64,000 nt of DNA from CAVONB01 sp963697205 (GCA_963697205.1 CAVONB010000015.1:186001-250000), one strand, 5' to 3'; shown: positions 41,810 to 50,768, counted from the stretch's first letter. The notes: generated by a model not told the origin, from the letters alone. Numbers and translations are program-made.

Positions 41810-42424
41810 CTACTTGATCGGCGAGAATGCGGCCGGCAACAGGATTTTCGTTTCCTGATGCGTGACGGGGCTCGGTCCGGCGGGCGGCCAGATCTTGCCT
41901 TCCTGGGCCGTCTTGCGGATCTGGCCGCGGTGCTCGAGGCTGTTGTAGGCCCAGATGTGGACCCACTGGTTGAGCGGACCGCTGTCGGAGGTGAAGACGC
42001 CGATGAGGGGCGAGAGCTTCAGGCGGCCGGGGAGCGATTCCTCCCAACGAGCCTTCATGTCGCCGAGGCCACCCGGCTTCATCATATAGCTGCGCATCTC
42101 GAAGATGGGGCCGTGGTTCGACGGCGCCAGCGGCGGCGAGAACGGCATGGGCTCGAAGATCTCCGAGCGCATGTCCATGACGAGATCGTGGATCGGCGGC
42201 GGCCAGACGCCGGTCTTGACCGCTTCGCTTCTGATGCGCGCGCGCTCGCCCGCATCCTTGTACGGCCAGACGTGGATGACCTGATTGAGTGGGCCGATCT
42301 CGGTGTACCAGAAGGCGGCCAGCGGGGAGAGCTTGGAGCGCTTCTCCAAGGCCTCCTCGAAGCGCTTGAGGAATTCGGGCGCGGTGCGCGGATGCAGGGT
42401 GTAGGTGCGGAATTCGTAGATCAT
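41810..42424 (-). CDS. Tandem NIPSNAP-domain protein
   Basis: 204 residues made of two NIPSNAP units: residues 1-100 (YEFRTYTLHPRTAPEFLKRF, LNQVIHVWPYKDAGERARIR) and about 105-204 (FEMRSYMMKPGGLGDMKARW, LNQWVHIWAYNSLEHRGQIR). Each is a dimeric alpha-beta barrel-like fold. NIPSNAP proteins have varied and mostly unknown roles. The ATG at 42424 is clear. The terminator at 41755-41785 lies just downstream. Confidence 0.92.
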   Translation of the reverse strand: MIYEFRTYTLHPRTAPEFLKRFEEALEKRSKLSPLAAFWYTEIGPLNQVIHVWPYKDAGERARIRSEAVKTGVWPPPIHDLVMDMRSEIFEPMPFSPPLAPSNHGPIFEMRSYMMKPGGLGDMKARWEESLPGRLKLSPLIGVFTSDSGPLNQWVHIWAYNSLEHRGQIRKTAQEGKIWPPAGPSPVTHQETKILLPAAFSPIK

Positions 42425-42574
42425 GGTTTCAGCCCCTCGGCGGTTGCACGGGGCATGATAGCGCGGCTTGCGTCCTGCGCCACCCGATGCGTGCGCTGGT
42501 CTCGCATGTCATGGATGACCGCAAAAGGTGAGCGATCGGCGGGGCGGCGCGACACGGACCTGTCGCCAATCGCC

Positions 42575-42766
42575 TCAACGGCCGAGGACGCCGCCGACGA
42601 TCAGGGACACGCCGAGGGCGAACAGGCAGGTGAGGGTGAGCGGCATGGCCGCCTCGATCCAGGGGACCTGCATCAGCGCGGACTGGGTGCCGGCTTTGGG
42701 GCGGCAGACGTTGAGCAGCAGCAGGCAACCACCGATGACGGCGATGCCCATGAGCGTCATAATCAT
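42575..42766 (-). CDS. 63-residue membrane protein
   Basis: A tiny protein with two hydrophobic helices (about residues 2-20 and 40-62) linked by a short loop with a basic CRPKAG stretch and a Trp. There is no recognised family. The ribosome site is weak. It is the first gene after the leftward promoter-operator unit at 42904-42932, and a terminator hairpin lies between that promoter and its start, so its expression may depend on attenuation. Confidence 0.6.
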   Translation of the reverse strand: MIMTLMGIAVIGGCLLLLNVCRPKAGTQSALMQVPWIEAAMPLTLTCLFALGVSLIVGGVLGR

Positions 42767-42821
42767 GGCGGTAATCCGTGCTGGGGACGGTGCATCGAGC
42801 CCCTAGATCCCTCTTGGCTCG

Positions 42822-42897
42822 AAAAAAGGAGGCCCGACGTCAGCCAAAGGAGAGGGAAAACCGACGTCGGGCGCCGAACGGGAACGAGACTGTTCGG
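42822..42897 (-). ncRNA. Candidate small RNA or attenuator leader
   Basis: On the minus strand a predicted start near 42897 opens with hairpin CCGAAC/GTTCGG (42874-42897), followed by hairpin GCCCGACGTC/GACGTCGGGC (42832-42872). Its loop, CU-rich (CCCTCTCCTTTGG), resembles anti-Shine-Dalgarno loops of alphaproteobacterial sRNAs. CCTCC and six T residues (42822-42827) follow: a complete intrinsic terminator. The unit is about 76 bases. It is either a small RNA or a leader that can terminate before the membrane-protein gene at 42766. Confidence 0.5.
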
Positions 42898-42903
42898 TGA
42901 CGT

Positions 42904-42932
42904 TTTATATCTAAGTAAAATTACCTAGTCCA
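42904..42932 (-). promoter_or_regulatory. Promoter with near-palindromic operator
   Basis: On the minus strand TGGACT (42927-42932) and TATAAA (42904-42909) are 17 bases apart, a good sigma-70 promoter in this GC-rich genome. Between them lies CTAAGTAAAATTACCTAG (42911-42928), a CTAnGTA-N4-TACnTAG inverted repeat with one mismatch. FixJ/NarL-type regulators bind sites of this kind, and one is encoded leftward at 43429-44100. Confidence 0.55.
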
Positions 42933-43428
42933 GAGATTTTTGGATGTCGCTCTTTTGCGCGCTCGCGACGGGCAGGGGCGCACGGCGCCGCTGCGGGATG
43001 GACCCGCCTGCCCAGAGGGGGTGCCGGGTTGTCGCAGGCTTGCAGACCTCGTTCACTCGGAGCCGCAAGATCTATCGGTCAACCGGGCGGGAGTCGAGCG
43101 GCGGCGACGGACGTTGTCCCACGACCGCCGAAGCGCGATGTCGCAGCCCGGCGGGTCGTGTGCCGGGCCCAAGACATCGAACTGCGCTGGCGGCGGAAGC
43201 GCCGGCTGGGGCGCTTTCGTATTGGTTGGGCATTCAGGCGCGCGCCGAACTGGCATGCACCGGCACTTGTTGGTCAAGTGTCAGCTCAGAACGCCGTGGG
43301 AGGCCACTGTTGGAAGCGACAGTGGTAGCGCACCGTGGCAGGACAGCGGGCGTGCCACTCGTTCAAGTTCCGGACCAACAAACGCTCGGCGACCGAAATT
43401 CGGCACCAAGCGTTGTTGATCCAGGACT
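42933..43428. other. 496-base stretch with hairpins, no clear gene
   Basis: Open frames on both strands have no recognisable content. Two hairpins stand out: CACTTG-TTGGT-CAAGTG (43264-43280) and CCACTGT-N8-ACAGTGG (43304-43325). The regulator gene at 43429 is transcribed toward this region, so it may be its untranslated 3' tail or a structured RNA. Composition is slightly less GC-rich than the neighbours. Confidence 0.35.
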
Positions 43429-44100
43429 CTAGCGGGCGGCGCGCGCCACTTTCGGTGCCCCAACGGGCGGACCCACCGGCGTGCCGCTCAACGCTTCGAT
43501 CTGCAGCGCCATGCGTACGAGATCGGCGAGACTGTCGGCACGCAGCTTCTGCATGACTGCCGCGCGATAGATTTCGACTGTTCGCGGGCTAATGCCGAGC
43601 TCGTGGGCGATCTCACGATTCGTCAGACCACGTGTCGCCAGCCCCATCACCTGAGTTTCTCGCTCGGTGAGTGCGGACATGCGGTCCTGCAAAGCTTCGA
43701 GCTCGTCGGCCTCCTGCTGCAGTCGCTCGGCGCGGCTGGCGGCCTGACGAATGCTTGCGACAAGACGGTTCTCGTCGACCGGCTTCTCGATGAAATCGAA
43801 TGCGCCAGCCTTCATCGTCTGCACCGCCATGCCGACGTCGGCGAATGCGGTCATCAGAATAAGCTGGCCCGGCTGATTGCGTTTCGACAGCGTTTTTTGC
43901 AGATCGAGACCCGAGATGCCGGGCATGCGAACGTCACTGACCACACAATCACATGGTGGATCTTCAGGGATCGCCTTGAGGTAGACCGACGCATTGGGGA
44001 AGCGGCGCACCTCGAAGCCCTTGCTCTCGAGATACATGCCAAGTGAATCGAGCACGGCTTCGTCGTCCTCGATCAGATCAACGTGAATTTTCCTCTTCAT
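43429..44100 (-). CDS. FixJ/LuxR-type response regulator
   Basis: 223 residues: receiver domain with acidic pocket IEDDEA (about 10-15), phospho-acceptor D56 in VVSDVRMPG, and K106 in FIEKPVDENR, then a LuxR-type helix-turn-helix (LTERETQVMGLATRGLTNREIAHELGI from about 142). This is the FixJ/StyR/TodT arrangement of a transcription activator. It overlaps the sensor-kinase gene by 23 bases and is co-translated with it. Its target may include the near-palindrome at 42911-42928. Confidence 0.95.
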   Translation of the reverse strand: MKRKIHVDLIEDDEAVLDSLGMYLESKGFEVRRFPNASVYLKAIPEDPPCDCVVSDVRMPGISGLDLQKTLSKRNQPGQLILMTAFADVGMAVQTMKAGAFDFIEKPVDENRLVASIRQAASRAERLQQEADELEALQDRMSALTERETQVMGLATRGLTNREIAHELGISPRTVEIYRAAVMQKLRADSLADLVRMALQIEALSGTPVGPPVGAPKVARAAR

Positions 44101-45763
44101 CCTCTTGTCTTCCCACCTCCTTCAGGGTGAAGGCGACAATAGCGCCTTCGGCTCCATTTGCGACGATTAATTCGCCGCCATGAGAACGAATGATCGTTTC
44201 ACACAGCGCCAGGCCAATGCCCAGGCCCTGGCTTTTTGTCGTCGTGAACGGCATGCCGCCGCGGCCAAGGTGCTCTTCGGCAAATCCCGGGCCCGTGTCG
44301 CTGACGATGAACTTCACTTCGCCGTCGTTGACGTGCGTCACGGTGACGTTGATGCGGCGATCACGCTTACCTATGCGTGTATCGCCTTCGATCGCTTCGA
44401 TCGAATTGCGGATGACATTGATGAGAACCTGCTCGATCTGCAGCCGATCGGCGGCCACCATCGGCAGGCCGTTGGCCACGGAGGTCGTCAGCCTCACGGA
44501 GGCGCGCGCGATCTCGGATTCCATGAGCGCGATGGACTCCTGGACAATACGCTCCGGATTTTCACTTTGCGGCGAGATGCTTCCGTGCTGGAGGAGGTCG
44601 CGCAACCTGCGCATCACGGATGCAGCGCGCTGGACTTGCGCGGCGCTCTTTTCCGCCAACTCGCGCACCTTGGCGATGTCGGGCTTGCGGTCCTGACCGG
44701 ACAGCGCCTCGTTGGCGAGACGCGAATAGGTCGCTGCCGCTGAGAGCGGCTGGTTGATCTCGTGCGCGAGCGTCGCGCTGAGCGCGCCCATGCTGCCGAG
44801 CCGATCGAATCGGGCCTGTGCGTCCTGCATCATGCGAAGCTGGCGTTCCGTGCGGCGGCGCTCGCTGACGACGGCGCCGATCGCGAGGCCGGTCGCCGTG
44901 AGGACGAGCATGACGATCTGATAGGCGGTGATGTTGACGGGGCCGCGCACTGCGAACTGCAGGGCGACCATGAGACTGATCTGAGTGGTCATCAGGCCGA
45001 AACAGGCACCGACGACGCCGGAACTCATCGCGATCCAGACGACGGGGAGGAACAACAGGTAAAGAAGCTGGAAGCGCGATCCCCACGTGTAGCCGAAGAT
45101 CAACCACAGTACGGCGATAGTCGCTATTGGTTGAAGAAGTGCCCATAGTGAAGGCATCTCTGATCGATTGGCGTGCCGGAGAAGCAATAGGCTCGGCGTC
45201 AGAATCGCGATGCCGATCGCGTCACCGACCCAATGCCTGCTGATGGCGGCGACATAGTCCCTGGGCAGCAGAAAGCCAGCATACGCGAGGATCAGAACGT
45301 AGCCGACAGCAACGAATGTTGCGCTGACGGCTGCGACGACGAGCAGCGTGACGATGTCGCGTGCGGCCGGCAGCCGAACGTCGAACTGCGTTTTCGGAGA
45401 CGACAGGACCCACGTCGCGCCGGCATAGCCCATGCCGACGACGAGCGAATAGAGAACGGCATAGGGTGCGGGAATGGAGAAGTCGCGCAGAATGTAATCG
45501 GCGACCAGCGGGGCCACGAAGAGCAAGGGTACGTAGCTGCGTCCAGCCAGCAGGACAAGGGCAAAGCTGAGGCCCGTATACGGGTTCCAGGGCGTGATGC
45601 CGAAAGAGCCAAAGGGCTGGACAAAGCTGACCCAGTCGAGCGCGACGTAGCCGACCAGATAGCCGGCGCCGACGAGAACGGCATGCAGCGGATCGACGGC
45701 GGCGCGGCCGGCCTGAGACACGCGCGACGCTTCGGTAGAATACGTATTAATCCTCGTCGTCAT
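44078..45763 (-). CDS. MASE1 membrane sensor histidine kinase
   Basis: 561 residues. Residues ~25-300 are a MASE1-like integral membrane sensor with about eight helices (FGITPWNPYTGLSFALVLL, HWVGDAIGIAILTPSLLLL). A HisKA domain holds H334 in LAHEINQPLSAAATYSRLA, followed by an HATPase domain (NVIRNSIEAIEG, SDTGPGFAEEH, TTKSQGLGIGLAL). The NEINQ-type H-box places it with FixL/DctB-like kinases. It is the first gene of the kinase-regulator pair. The signal is unknown; MASE1 sensors respond to membrane or small-molecule cues. Confidence 0.95.
   Translation of the reverse strand: MTTRINTYSTEASRVSQAGRAAVDPLHAVLVGAGYLVGYVALDWVSFVQPFGSFGITPWNPYTGLSFALVLLAGRSYVPLLFVAPLVADYILRDFSIPAPYAVLYSLVVGMGYAGATWVLSSPKTQFDVRLPAARDIVTLLVVAAVSATFVAVGYVLILAYAGFLLPRDYVAAISRHWVGDAIGIAILTPSLLLLRHANRSEMPSLWALLQPIATIAVLWLIFGYTWGSRFQLLYLLFLPVVWIAMSSGVVGACFGLMTTQISLMVALQFAVRGPVNITAYQIVMLVLTATGLAIGAVVSERRRTERQLRMMQDAQARFDRLGSMGALSATLAHEINQPLSAAATYSRLANEALSGQDRKPDIAKVRELAEKSAAQVQRAASVMRRLRDLLQHGSISPQSENPERIVQESIALMESEIARASVRLTTSVANGLPMVAADRLQIEQVLINVIRNSIEAIEGDTRIGKRDRRINVTVTHVNDGEVKFIVSDTGPGFAEEHLGRGGMPFTTTKSQGLGIGLALCETIIRSHGGELIVANGAEGAIVAFTLKEVGRQEDEEENSR
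45739..45748. promoter_or_regulatory. AATACGTATT palindrome at the kinase start
   Basis: A perfect 10-bp palindrome with a TACGTA core lies within the first codons of the kinase gene. TACGTA cores occur in sites of FixJ-type regulators, so autoregulation is conceivable. The evidence is only similarity to a short core. Confidence 0.3.
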
Positions 45764-45861
45764 GTTGCGATTAATTTTGCAAAAGCGGCGTTAGCGGCCC
45801 GGCTGCAGCCGGGCGGTTCCGCCCGGTGGGCGGGTGCGATCGGTGCGGAGGGGCGGCGGGT

Positions 45862-45891
45862 TTGACAGGAGAACGCGGACATCCCTACGCT
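45862..45891 (+). promoter_or_regulatory. Possible promoter of the cupin gene
   Basis: TTGACA (45862-45867) is a perfect -35 hexamer and TACGCT (45886-45891) matches three -10 positions at 18-base spacing. The cupin ATG is 64 bases downstream. Confidence 0.45.
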
Positions 45892-45954
45892 TGGCGGTAT
45901 GGCTGGTAGCGCCCCGAAACCGGTTTCGAGGCGGGTTTCGCCCTGGAGGAGTTC

Positions 45955-46359
45955 ATGTCGGACAAGCCGTGGACGTTCGCGCACGACGAGGCAAACGGCG
46001 CCGCCTGGGCGCCTGGCTTGCGGGAGATCTTCGATTATCGCGACCTTGGGGTGACGGCAGCGACTGGCGGCGACTACGTGGCTCACGTGATCCGCGCCAA
46101 TGGCCGCAAGCAGTCCGATGCGGTGCAGCAGTGGCATATTCACGATTGCACCTTTCAACTCGTCTACGTCCTCAACGGCTGGGCCACGTTCGATTACGAG
46201 GGGCAAGGCCGGCGAACGATCCGGAAGGGCGACTGCATCCTGCAGGTGCCGCGGATCAAGCATCGCGAGGTGGCGTGCTCGGACGATCTCGAACTCCTGG
46301 AGATCGTCGCTCCCGCCAACTTCGAGACCCGCGTGGTGGAGCCGCCGGCGCAAGCCTGA
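45955..46359 (+). CDS. Cupin-domain protein
   Basis: A 134-residue single cupin barrel: HIHDCTFQLVYVLNGWATFDY contains the metal-ligand His pair and Glu-like positions, followed by KGDCILQVPRIKHREVACSDD with the second His. Metal-binding oxygenases, isomerases and binding proteins share this fold; role unknown. It stands alone, divergent from the sensor kinase gene, with a 234-base gap to the next gene in which I see nothing. Confidence 0.87.
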   Translation: MSDKPWTFAHDEANGAAWAPGLREIFDYRDLGVTAATGGDYVAHVIRANGRKQSDAVQQWHIHDCTFQLVYVLNGWATFDYEGQGRRTIRKGDCILQVPRIKHREVACSDDLELLEIVAPANFETRVVEPPAQA

Positions 46360-46593
46360 GGGCCGCCGCGCAGGCCCGGCGACCCGCCGCGGCCGATCGG
46401 CGACGCGCCGGCACCCCCTCACGGCGGGTGTCGCCGTTGGTTTGCGCACGTCTCAGTCCTCCCCTTTATCCCGCCCGCTCTTTCAAGGGCTTATGGTGCG
46501 GCCCCGTCGCATTCTGACGGTTAAGATATCGGGAGTTTAGCTGGCCCGGGATGATACGTAAACCCTTGCGGGCAAAAGAATTTTGGACCGGGT

Positions 46594-47586
46594 TCAACGC
46601 AAGGCGTTCAGTCGATCCAGCAGCCTCGTGGATAGCGTGAGTCCGCCCGCCAGGGCCGCGGAGCGCCGCTGTTGCTCGCGTTCGCCGGGGAGCAGGACGG
46701 GCTTGTCGGGTTCGGCGGCGGGCGTGGTGCGCACGATGTCGCGAAAGCGGCGCATCTGGGCGTTGAAGGCGTCACGTCCGATCAGGCGGGCGGGGTCGAT
46801 CACGATGAAGAAGTGTCCGAGGCCCGAGGGCTGGTCGGGGTGGTCCACCCAAGAGGCGATGCCGGTGAGGAATTGCGCACCCGAAAGGACGCCAGAGAGG
46901 ATGTCGACGGCCTGGGACAGGCCGGAGCCCTTGTGGCCGCCGACGGGCAGCAGGAAACCCTTGAGCGCGGCCACGGGATCGGTGGTCGGCAGGCCGTCGG
47001 CGTCGGCTGCCCAGCCGGCGGGGATCGGCTGGCCGGTATCGCGGGCGGCGCGGATCTTGCCGCGGGCGGCGACGCTCATGGCCATGTCGAGAATGAAGTG
47101 CGGGCCTTCGGGGATGGGTGCCCAGATGCCGAGGGGATTGTTGCCGATGCGGGTCTCCTTGCCGCCCCAGGGCGCCATCGTGGTCGATGCACTGGTGCCG
47201 GCGAGGCCGACGAAACCTGCCTCGCAGGCGGCGAGCGCATAGGGTGCCAGCGCGCCGAAGTGGTTGGAGTTTCGGCAGCCGACGTAGGCGATGCCGGTGT
47301 CCCGGGCGAGACGGAGGGCGGTCTCCAGGGCGGTCCAGCCGACGGCCGGGCCGAGGCCATTGGCGCCGTCGACGAGCGCCAGAGACGGCGCCTTGTCGTC
47401 GACACGAATGTCGGCGGACGCGTCCATGCCGCGCAAGCGCAGGCGGTCGGTGTAGACGATGAGGCGATCCACGCCGTGCGTGCCGATGCCCATCATGTCG
47501 GCCTCGACGAGCACGCGCGCACCGTCGCGGGCGGGCTTGTCGGGGGCGCCGGCTTTGCGCAGGACGGCCGTGGCGAGTTCGGTCAA
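46594..47586 (-). CDS. Malate/L-lactate dehydrogenase family oxidoreductase
   Basis: 330 residues of the Ldh_2 (malate/sulfolactate/ureidoglycolate dehydrogenase) fold, NAD(P)-dependent. It has GIGTHGVDRLIVY with the catalytic-His segment, GNNPLGIWAPI, and GGHKGSGLSQAVDILSGVLSG. No ATG or GTG lies near the expected start; TTG at 47586 is the first plausible codon, but family-like sequence (TISADAL) continues just upstream of it, so the true start may be an unusual codon further up. Substrate unknown. Confidence 0.85.
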   Translation of the reverse strand: MTELATAVLRKAGAPDKPARDGARVLVEADMMGIGTHGVDRLIVYTDRLRLRGMDASADIRVDDKAPSLALVDGANGLGPAVGWTALETALRLARDTGIAYVGCRNSNHFGALAPYALAACEAGFVGLAGTSASTTMAPWGGKETRIGNNPLGIWAPIPEGPHFILDMAMSVAARGKIRAARDTGQPIPAGWAADADGLPTTDPVAALKGFLLPVGGHKGSGLSQAVDILSGVLSGAQFLTGIASWVDHPDQPSGLGHFFIVIDPARLIGRDAFNAQMRRFRDIVRTTPAAEPDKPVLLPGEREQQRRSAALAGGLTLSTRLLDRLNALR

Positions 47587-47755
47587 CGCGTCGGCTGAGA
47601 TGGTGGCGGTCGTGACGTGCGTTCCTCGCTGGCGGCGCGCCGCCTTCAGGCTGGGGTTTGGGGAAGAGCTGTGTCATTGATAGCGGCCGATCTAGGCGGG
47701 CGACAAGGCGCGCATCGGTCGTCTCGGCGTTTCACTTCTTTTTCCGGACCTGCAC

Positions 47756-48676
47756 ATGGACGAGACCCGCACCATTCATGGCGTTGCCCATTCGACGCCG
47801 AAAGAGGCCGTTCCGCGCGGGGCCACGGACTGTCATGTGCACGTGTTCGGGCCGGTCGAGCGGTTTGCCTATGACCCCGAGCGGCGCTACACGCCGGGCG
47901 ATGCGTCGATCGCCAATCTGCAGCGACTGCACGGCGTGCTCGGCATCGATCGGGTGGTGATCGTGCATCCCAGTCCGTATGGCACGGACAACGCCTGCTC
48001 GCTGGATGCGGCGCGCCAGATCGGGCCCTCGGCGCGCGTGGTGGCGGTGATCGACACAACGGAGAGCGATGGCGCGTTGCAGGCCATGCACGCGGACGGC
48101 GTGCGCGGCGTGCGCGTCAATCTGGAAACGGGCGCCGTGATCGATCCGGCGGCTGCGTGGCGCGACCTTGAGGCGGCGGCGAAACGCGTCGCGCCGCTCG
48201 GCTGGCACGTGCAGACGTTCACCAATCTGGCGGTGATCGCGGCGCTGGCGGACAAGCTCGACACGCTGGCGACGCCACTCGTGATCGATCACTTCGGCAG
48301 CGCGCAGGCGGCGCTCGGCACCGGACAGCCGGGGTTCGAAACGCTGCTCCGTCTTGTCGGCAGCGGCAAGGCCTACGTCAAGCTGTCGGCGGGCTATCGC
48401 ATCTCGACGCAGAACGGATGGAGCGATATTGCGCCGATCGCCAAGGCGCTGATGGCGGCTAACCCGGAGCGCGTCGTGTGGGGCACGGACTGGCCGCATC
48501 CCGGCGGGCGCAAACGGACGGGCGACAACGTGCTTTCGACCGAGCCGTTCCGGCCGATCGACGACGGCGCGGCGCTGTCGCTTTTCATGTCGTGGTGCGA
48601 CGGCGACGTCGCGCTCGCCAGGCGGGTGCTGGTCGACAATCCCGCGCATCTTTACGATTACCCGGCAGTTTCGTGA
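47756..48676 (+). CDS. Amidohydrolase-2 family hydrolase (PDC lactonase-like)
   Basis: 306 residues of the metal-dependent TIM-barrel amidohydrolase type: DCHVHVFGP (HxH, about residues 25-33), VIDHFGSA (about 181-188), and WGTDWPHPG with the C-terminal Asp. Closest known activities are 2-pyrone-4,6-dicarboxylate lactonase and related lactonases or decarboxylases. The MBL-fold gene follows by 11 bases, so the two are probably one operon. Confidence 0.9.
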   Translation: MDETRTIHGVAHSTPKEAVPRGATDCHVHVFGPVERFAYDPERRYTPGDASIANLQRLHGVLGIDRVVIVHPSPYGTDNACSLDAARQIGPSARVVAVIDTTESDGALQAMHADGVRGVRVNLETGAVIDPAAAWRDLEAAAKRVAPLGWHVQTFTNLAVIAALADKLDTLATPLVIDHFGSAQAALGTGQPGFETLLRLVGSGKAYVKLSAGYRISTQNGWSDIAPIAKALMAANPERVVWGTDWPHPGGRKRTGDNVLSTEPFRPIDDGAALSLFMSWCDGDVALARRVLVDNPAHLYDYPAVS

Positions 48677-48686
48677 GGCAGGCATC

Positions 48687-49463
48687 ATGAGCGGTACTTC
48701 CCCCATGCATCTCGATGGCTGGGAGATCGACATCGTCGTGCAGGGCTTTCCCGGTAAGGCTGTGTGTCACGGCGGGATGGGTTGGAGCACGGTCGTCCTG
48801 ATGCGCGGCCACGGACGCGTGGTGCTGGTGGATGCCGGCAACTTCGGCATGCGCAAGATGCTGATCGAGCGGCTGCACAGCCGTGGGCTGAAGCCCCAGG
48901 ACGTGACGGATCTGCTGCTCACGCACTCGCATTACGATCATTCGGTCAACTGGACGCTGGTGCGCCATGCGCGGATCGTGATCGGCAAGGTCGAGCTCGA
49001 ATGGTCGTTGACGGTGCCGTGGGGCGAGACGCCGGTGCCGGAACTTTACGTCGCGGCGCTCGATACGTGGGAGACGGTGGCGCGCGTCGGTGACGGCGAG
49101 GCGGCGTTACCCGGCATCACGGCGCACATCGCGCCGGGGCATACGCCGGGCTGCCTCGTCTATGTCCTGCACGGCAAGGATCGCGACGTGATCTTCACGG
49201 GCGATGCCGCGAAGAACCGCGCCGAGATGATCTCGCGCGATACGGATATGACCTACGACCGTAAGGTGAGCCGCGCGTCGATCGAGATGATTTGGGATTT
49301 GTGGCGCAAGAAGCCGGGGTCGATCCTGGTACCGGGTCACGATCTTCCGATGACGCAGGAGGGCGGAGTGACGCGCTATCTCGGCAAGCGGGAGGCGCAG
49401 ATCTCGGCGTGGTTCGGCGACGGCATGGATCAGACAACGCTGATCGAGTTGGCAGTGGATTGA
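48687..49463 (+). CDS. MBL-fold metallo-hydrolase
   Basis: 258 residues with the metallo-beta-lactamase fold: LLLTHSHYDHSVNW holds the HxHxDH zinc motif (about 75-80), followed by GHTPGCLVYVL (His ligand) and VIFTGDAAKNRAE (bridging Asp) and VPGHDLPM (His). Such proteins hydrolyse thioesters, lactones or glutathione conjugates; no specific substrate can be given. Second in an operon with the amidohydrolase. Confidence 0.92.
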   Translation: MSGTSPMHLDGWEIDIVVQGFPGKAVCHGGMGWSTVVLMRGHGRVVLVDAGNFGMRKMLIERLHSRGLKPQDVTDLLLTHSHYDHSVNWTLVRHARIVIGKVELEWSLTVPWGETPVPELYVAALDTWETVARVGDGEAALPGITAHIAPGHTPGCLVYVLHGKDRDVIFTGDAAKNRAEMISRDTDMTYDRKVSRASIEMIWDLWRKKPGSILVPGHDLPMTQEGGVTRYLGKREAQISAWFGDGMDQTTLIELAVD

Positions 49464-49577
49464 GCCCTGCGGCGGCCTTGGTGACGGCATCGATAGCGCG
49501 GGACGCACCGCTCGATGACGTGGTGTGGGCCGGGCGGCAGGCGCTCGCCTGAGCGTCTCGATCGTGCGTCGCCGCGA

Positions 49578-50672
49578 TCAGGCGGAGACAGCGCGGACGA
49601 CGTGCTGCGTGAACGCGTGCGTGCCCTTGTCGCCGCCGAGGTCGGCGGTGCGCGCCTGTGGCGATGCGATGACCGTGTCCAGGGCGATCTCGACGGCTTC
49701 CGCGGCGCTGTGGAAGCGGTGGTCGCCGCGGCGGCTGCCGATCCAATCGAGCAGCATGGCCGCGGATCCTATCAGCGAGGAGGGATTTGCGAGATCCTTG
49801 CCGGCGATGTCGGGTGCGGAGCCGTGCTGGGCTTGCGCGACCGCGTAATCCTTGCCCGCGTTCAGGGAGGCGGCGAGGCCGAGGCTGCCGGAGATCTCGG
49901 AGGCCTGATCGGACAGGATGTCGCCAAACATGTTGGTCGCGAGGATGACGTCGAACTGGCTGGCATCGCGGACGAGGAGGGCGGCCATGGCGTCGACGAT
50001 CTTCTCATCGACCGTGACGTCGGGATAGCGCTCGGCGACGGCGCGCACGCTTTCAAGGAACAGGCCATCGCTGACGCGCAGCACGTTGGCCTTGTGGACG
50101 ACGGTGACCTTCTTGCGCGGTCTGCCGCGTGCCAACGTGAAAGCCGTCTCGGCGATGCGGGTCGAGCCTTCGCGGGTGATCTTGCGCACGGCGAGGGCAA
50201 CGTCGGGCGTCGGCATGAACTCGCCGGAGCCGACGAACATGTTGCGGTCGGCATAGAAGCCTTCGGTATTCTCGCGCACGACGATCAGGTCGACCGGCTT
50301 GCCGCAGCGTGGAGGAAAGCCGGGGCGCGAGCGTGCCGGCCGGACGTTGGCGTAGAGATCGAGGCGCTTGCGAAGCTGGCCGGAGGGATTGAGGCCGCCC
50401 TTGTCGGACGCGGGGTAATCGTTGTGGGAGACCGGGCCAAGAACGACGCCATCGGCGGCCTTGGCGGCGGCGAGCACGCTGTCGGGGAAGGTCGTTCTGG
50501 CAGTGCCTTGGAGTGCGACAAAGCCGATGTCGGCGTGGTCAAAGCTCAACCCCAGGCCGAAGCGCCGATCGACGGCTTCGAGAACGGCCATGGTCGCCTT
50601 GCAGATCTCGGGGCCGATGCCGTCGCCCGGGAGGACGAGGAGGCGGACGGAGCCGTTGGCGGATGTCGTCAT
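49578..50672 (-). CDS. Isocitrate/isopropylmalate dehydrogenase family enzyme
   Basis: 364 residues of the NAD(P)-dependent beta-decarboxylating dehydrogenase family. LLVLPGDGIGPEICKA starts it; substrate and metal residues appear in VRENTEGFYADRN, KANVLRVSDGLF and ATNMFGDILSDQASE. The features fit 3-isopropylmalate, tartrate or isocitrate-like hydroxy-acid substrates equally; the lack of leuC/leuD nearby argues against leucine synthesis. A tartrate dehydrogenase/decarboxylase annotation is plausible. It lies close to an aminotransferase on the same strand. Confidence 0.88.
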   Translation of the reverse strand: MTTSANGSVRLLVLPGDGIGPEICKATMAVLEAVDRRFGLGLSFDHADIGFVALQGTARTTFPDSVLAAAKAADGVVLGPVSHNDYPASDKGGLNPSGQLRKRLDLYANVRPARSRPGFPPRCGKPVDLIVVRENTEGFYADRNMFVGSGEFMPTPDVALAVRKITREGSTRIAETAFTLARGRPRKKVTVVHKANVLRVSDGLFLESVRAVAERYPDVTVDEKIVDAMAALLVRDASQFDVILATNMFGDILSDQASEISGSLGLAASLNAGKDYAVAQAQHGSAPDIAGKDLANPSSLIGSAAMLLDWIGSRRGDHRFHSAAEAVEIALDTVIASPQARTADLGGDKGTHAFTQHVVRAVSA

Positions 50673-50768
50673 CGTCAGTGACCTGTCATGACTGTTGGCG
50701 GGGGGGCGTCAGACGTGCAGCCTTGCCGATCGGGCGGTTGTGCACAAGGCAGGCGTCCGGCTTGGCGT

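Noticed and set aside
42940..43432. Several overlapping plus-strand frames after the small RNA unit
   Set aside because: All three frames are similar in length, with no shared motifs or ribosome sites.
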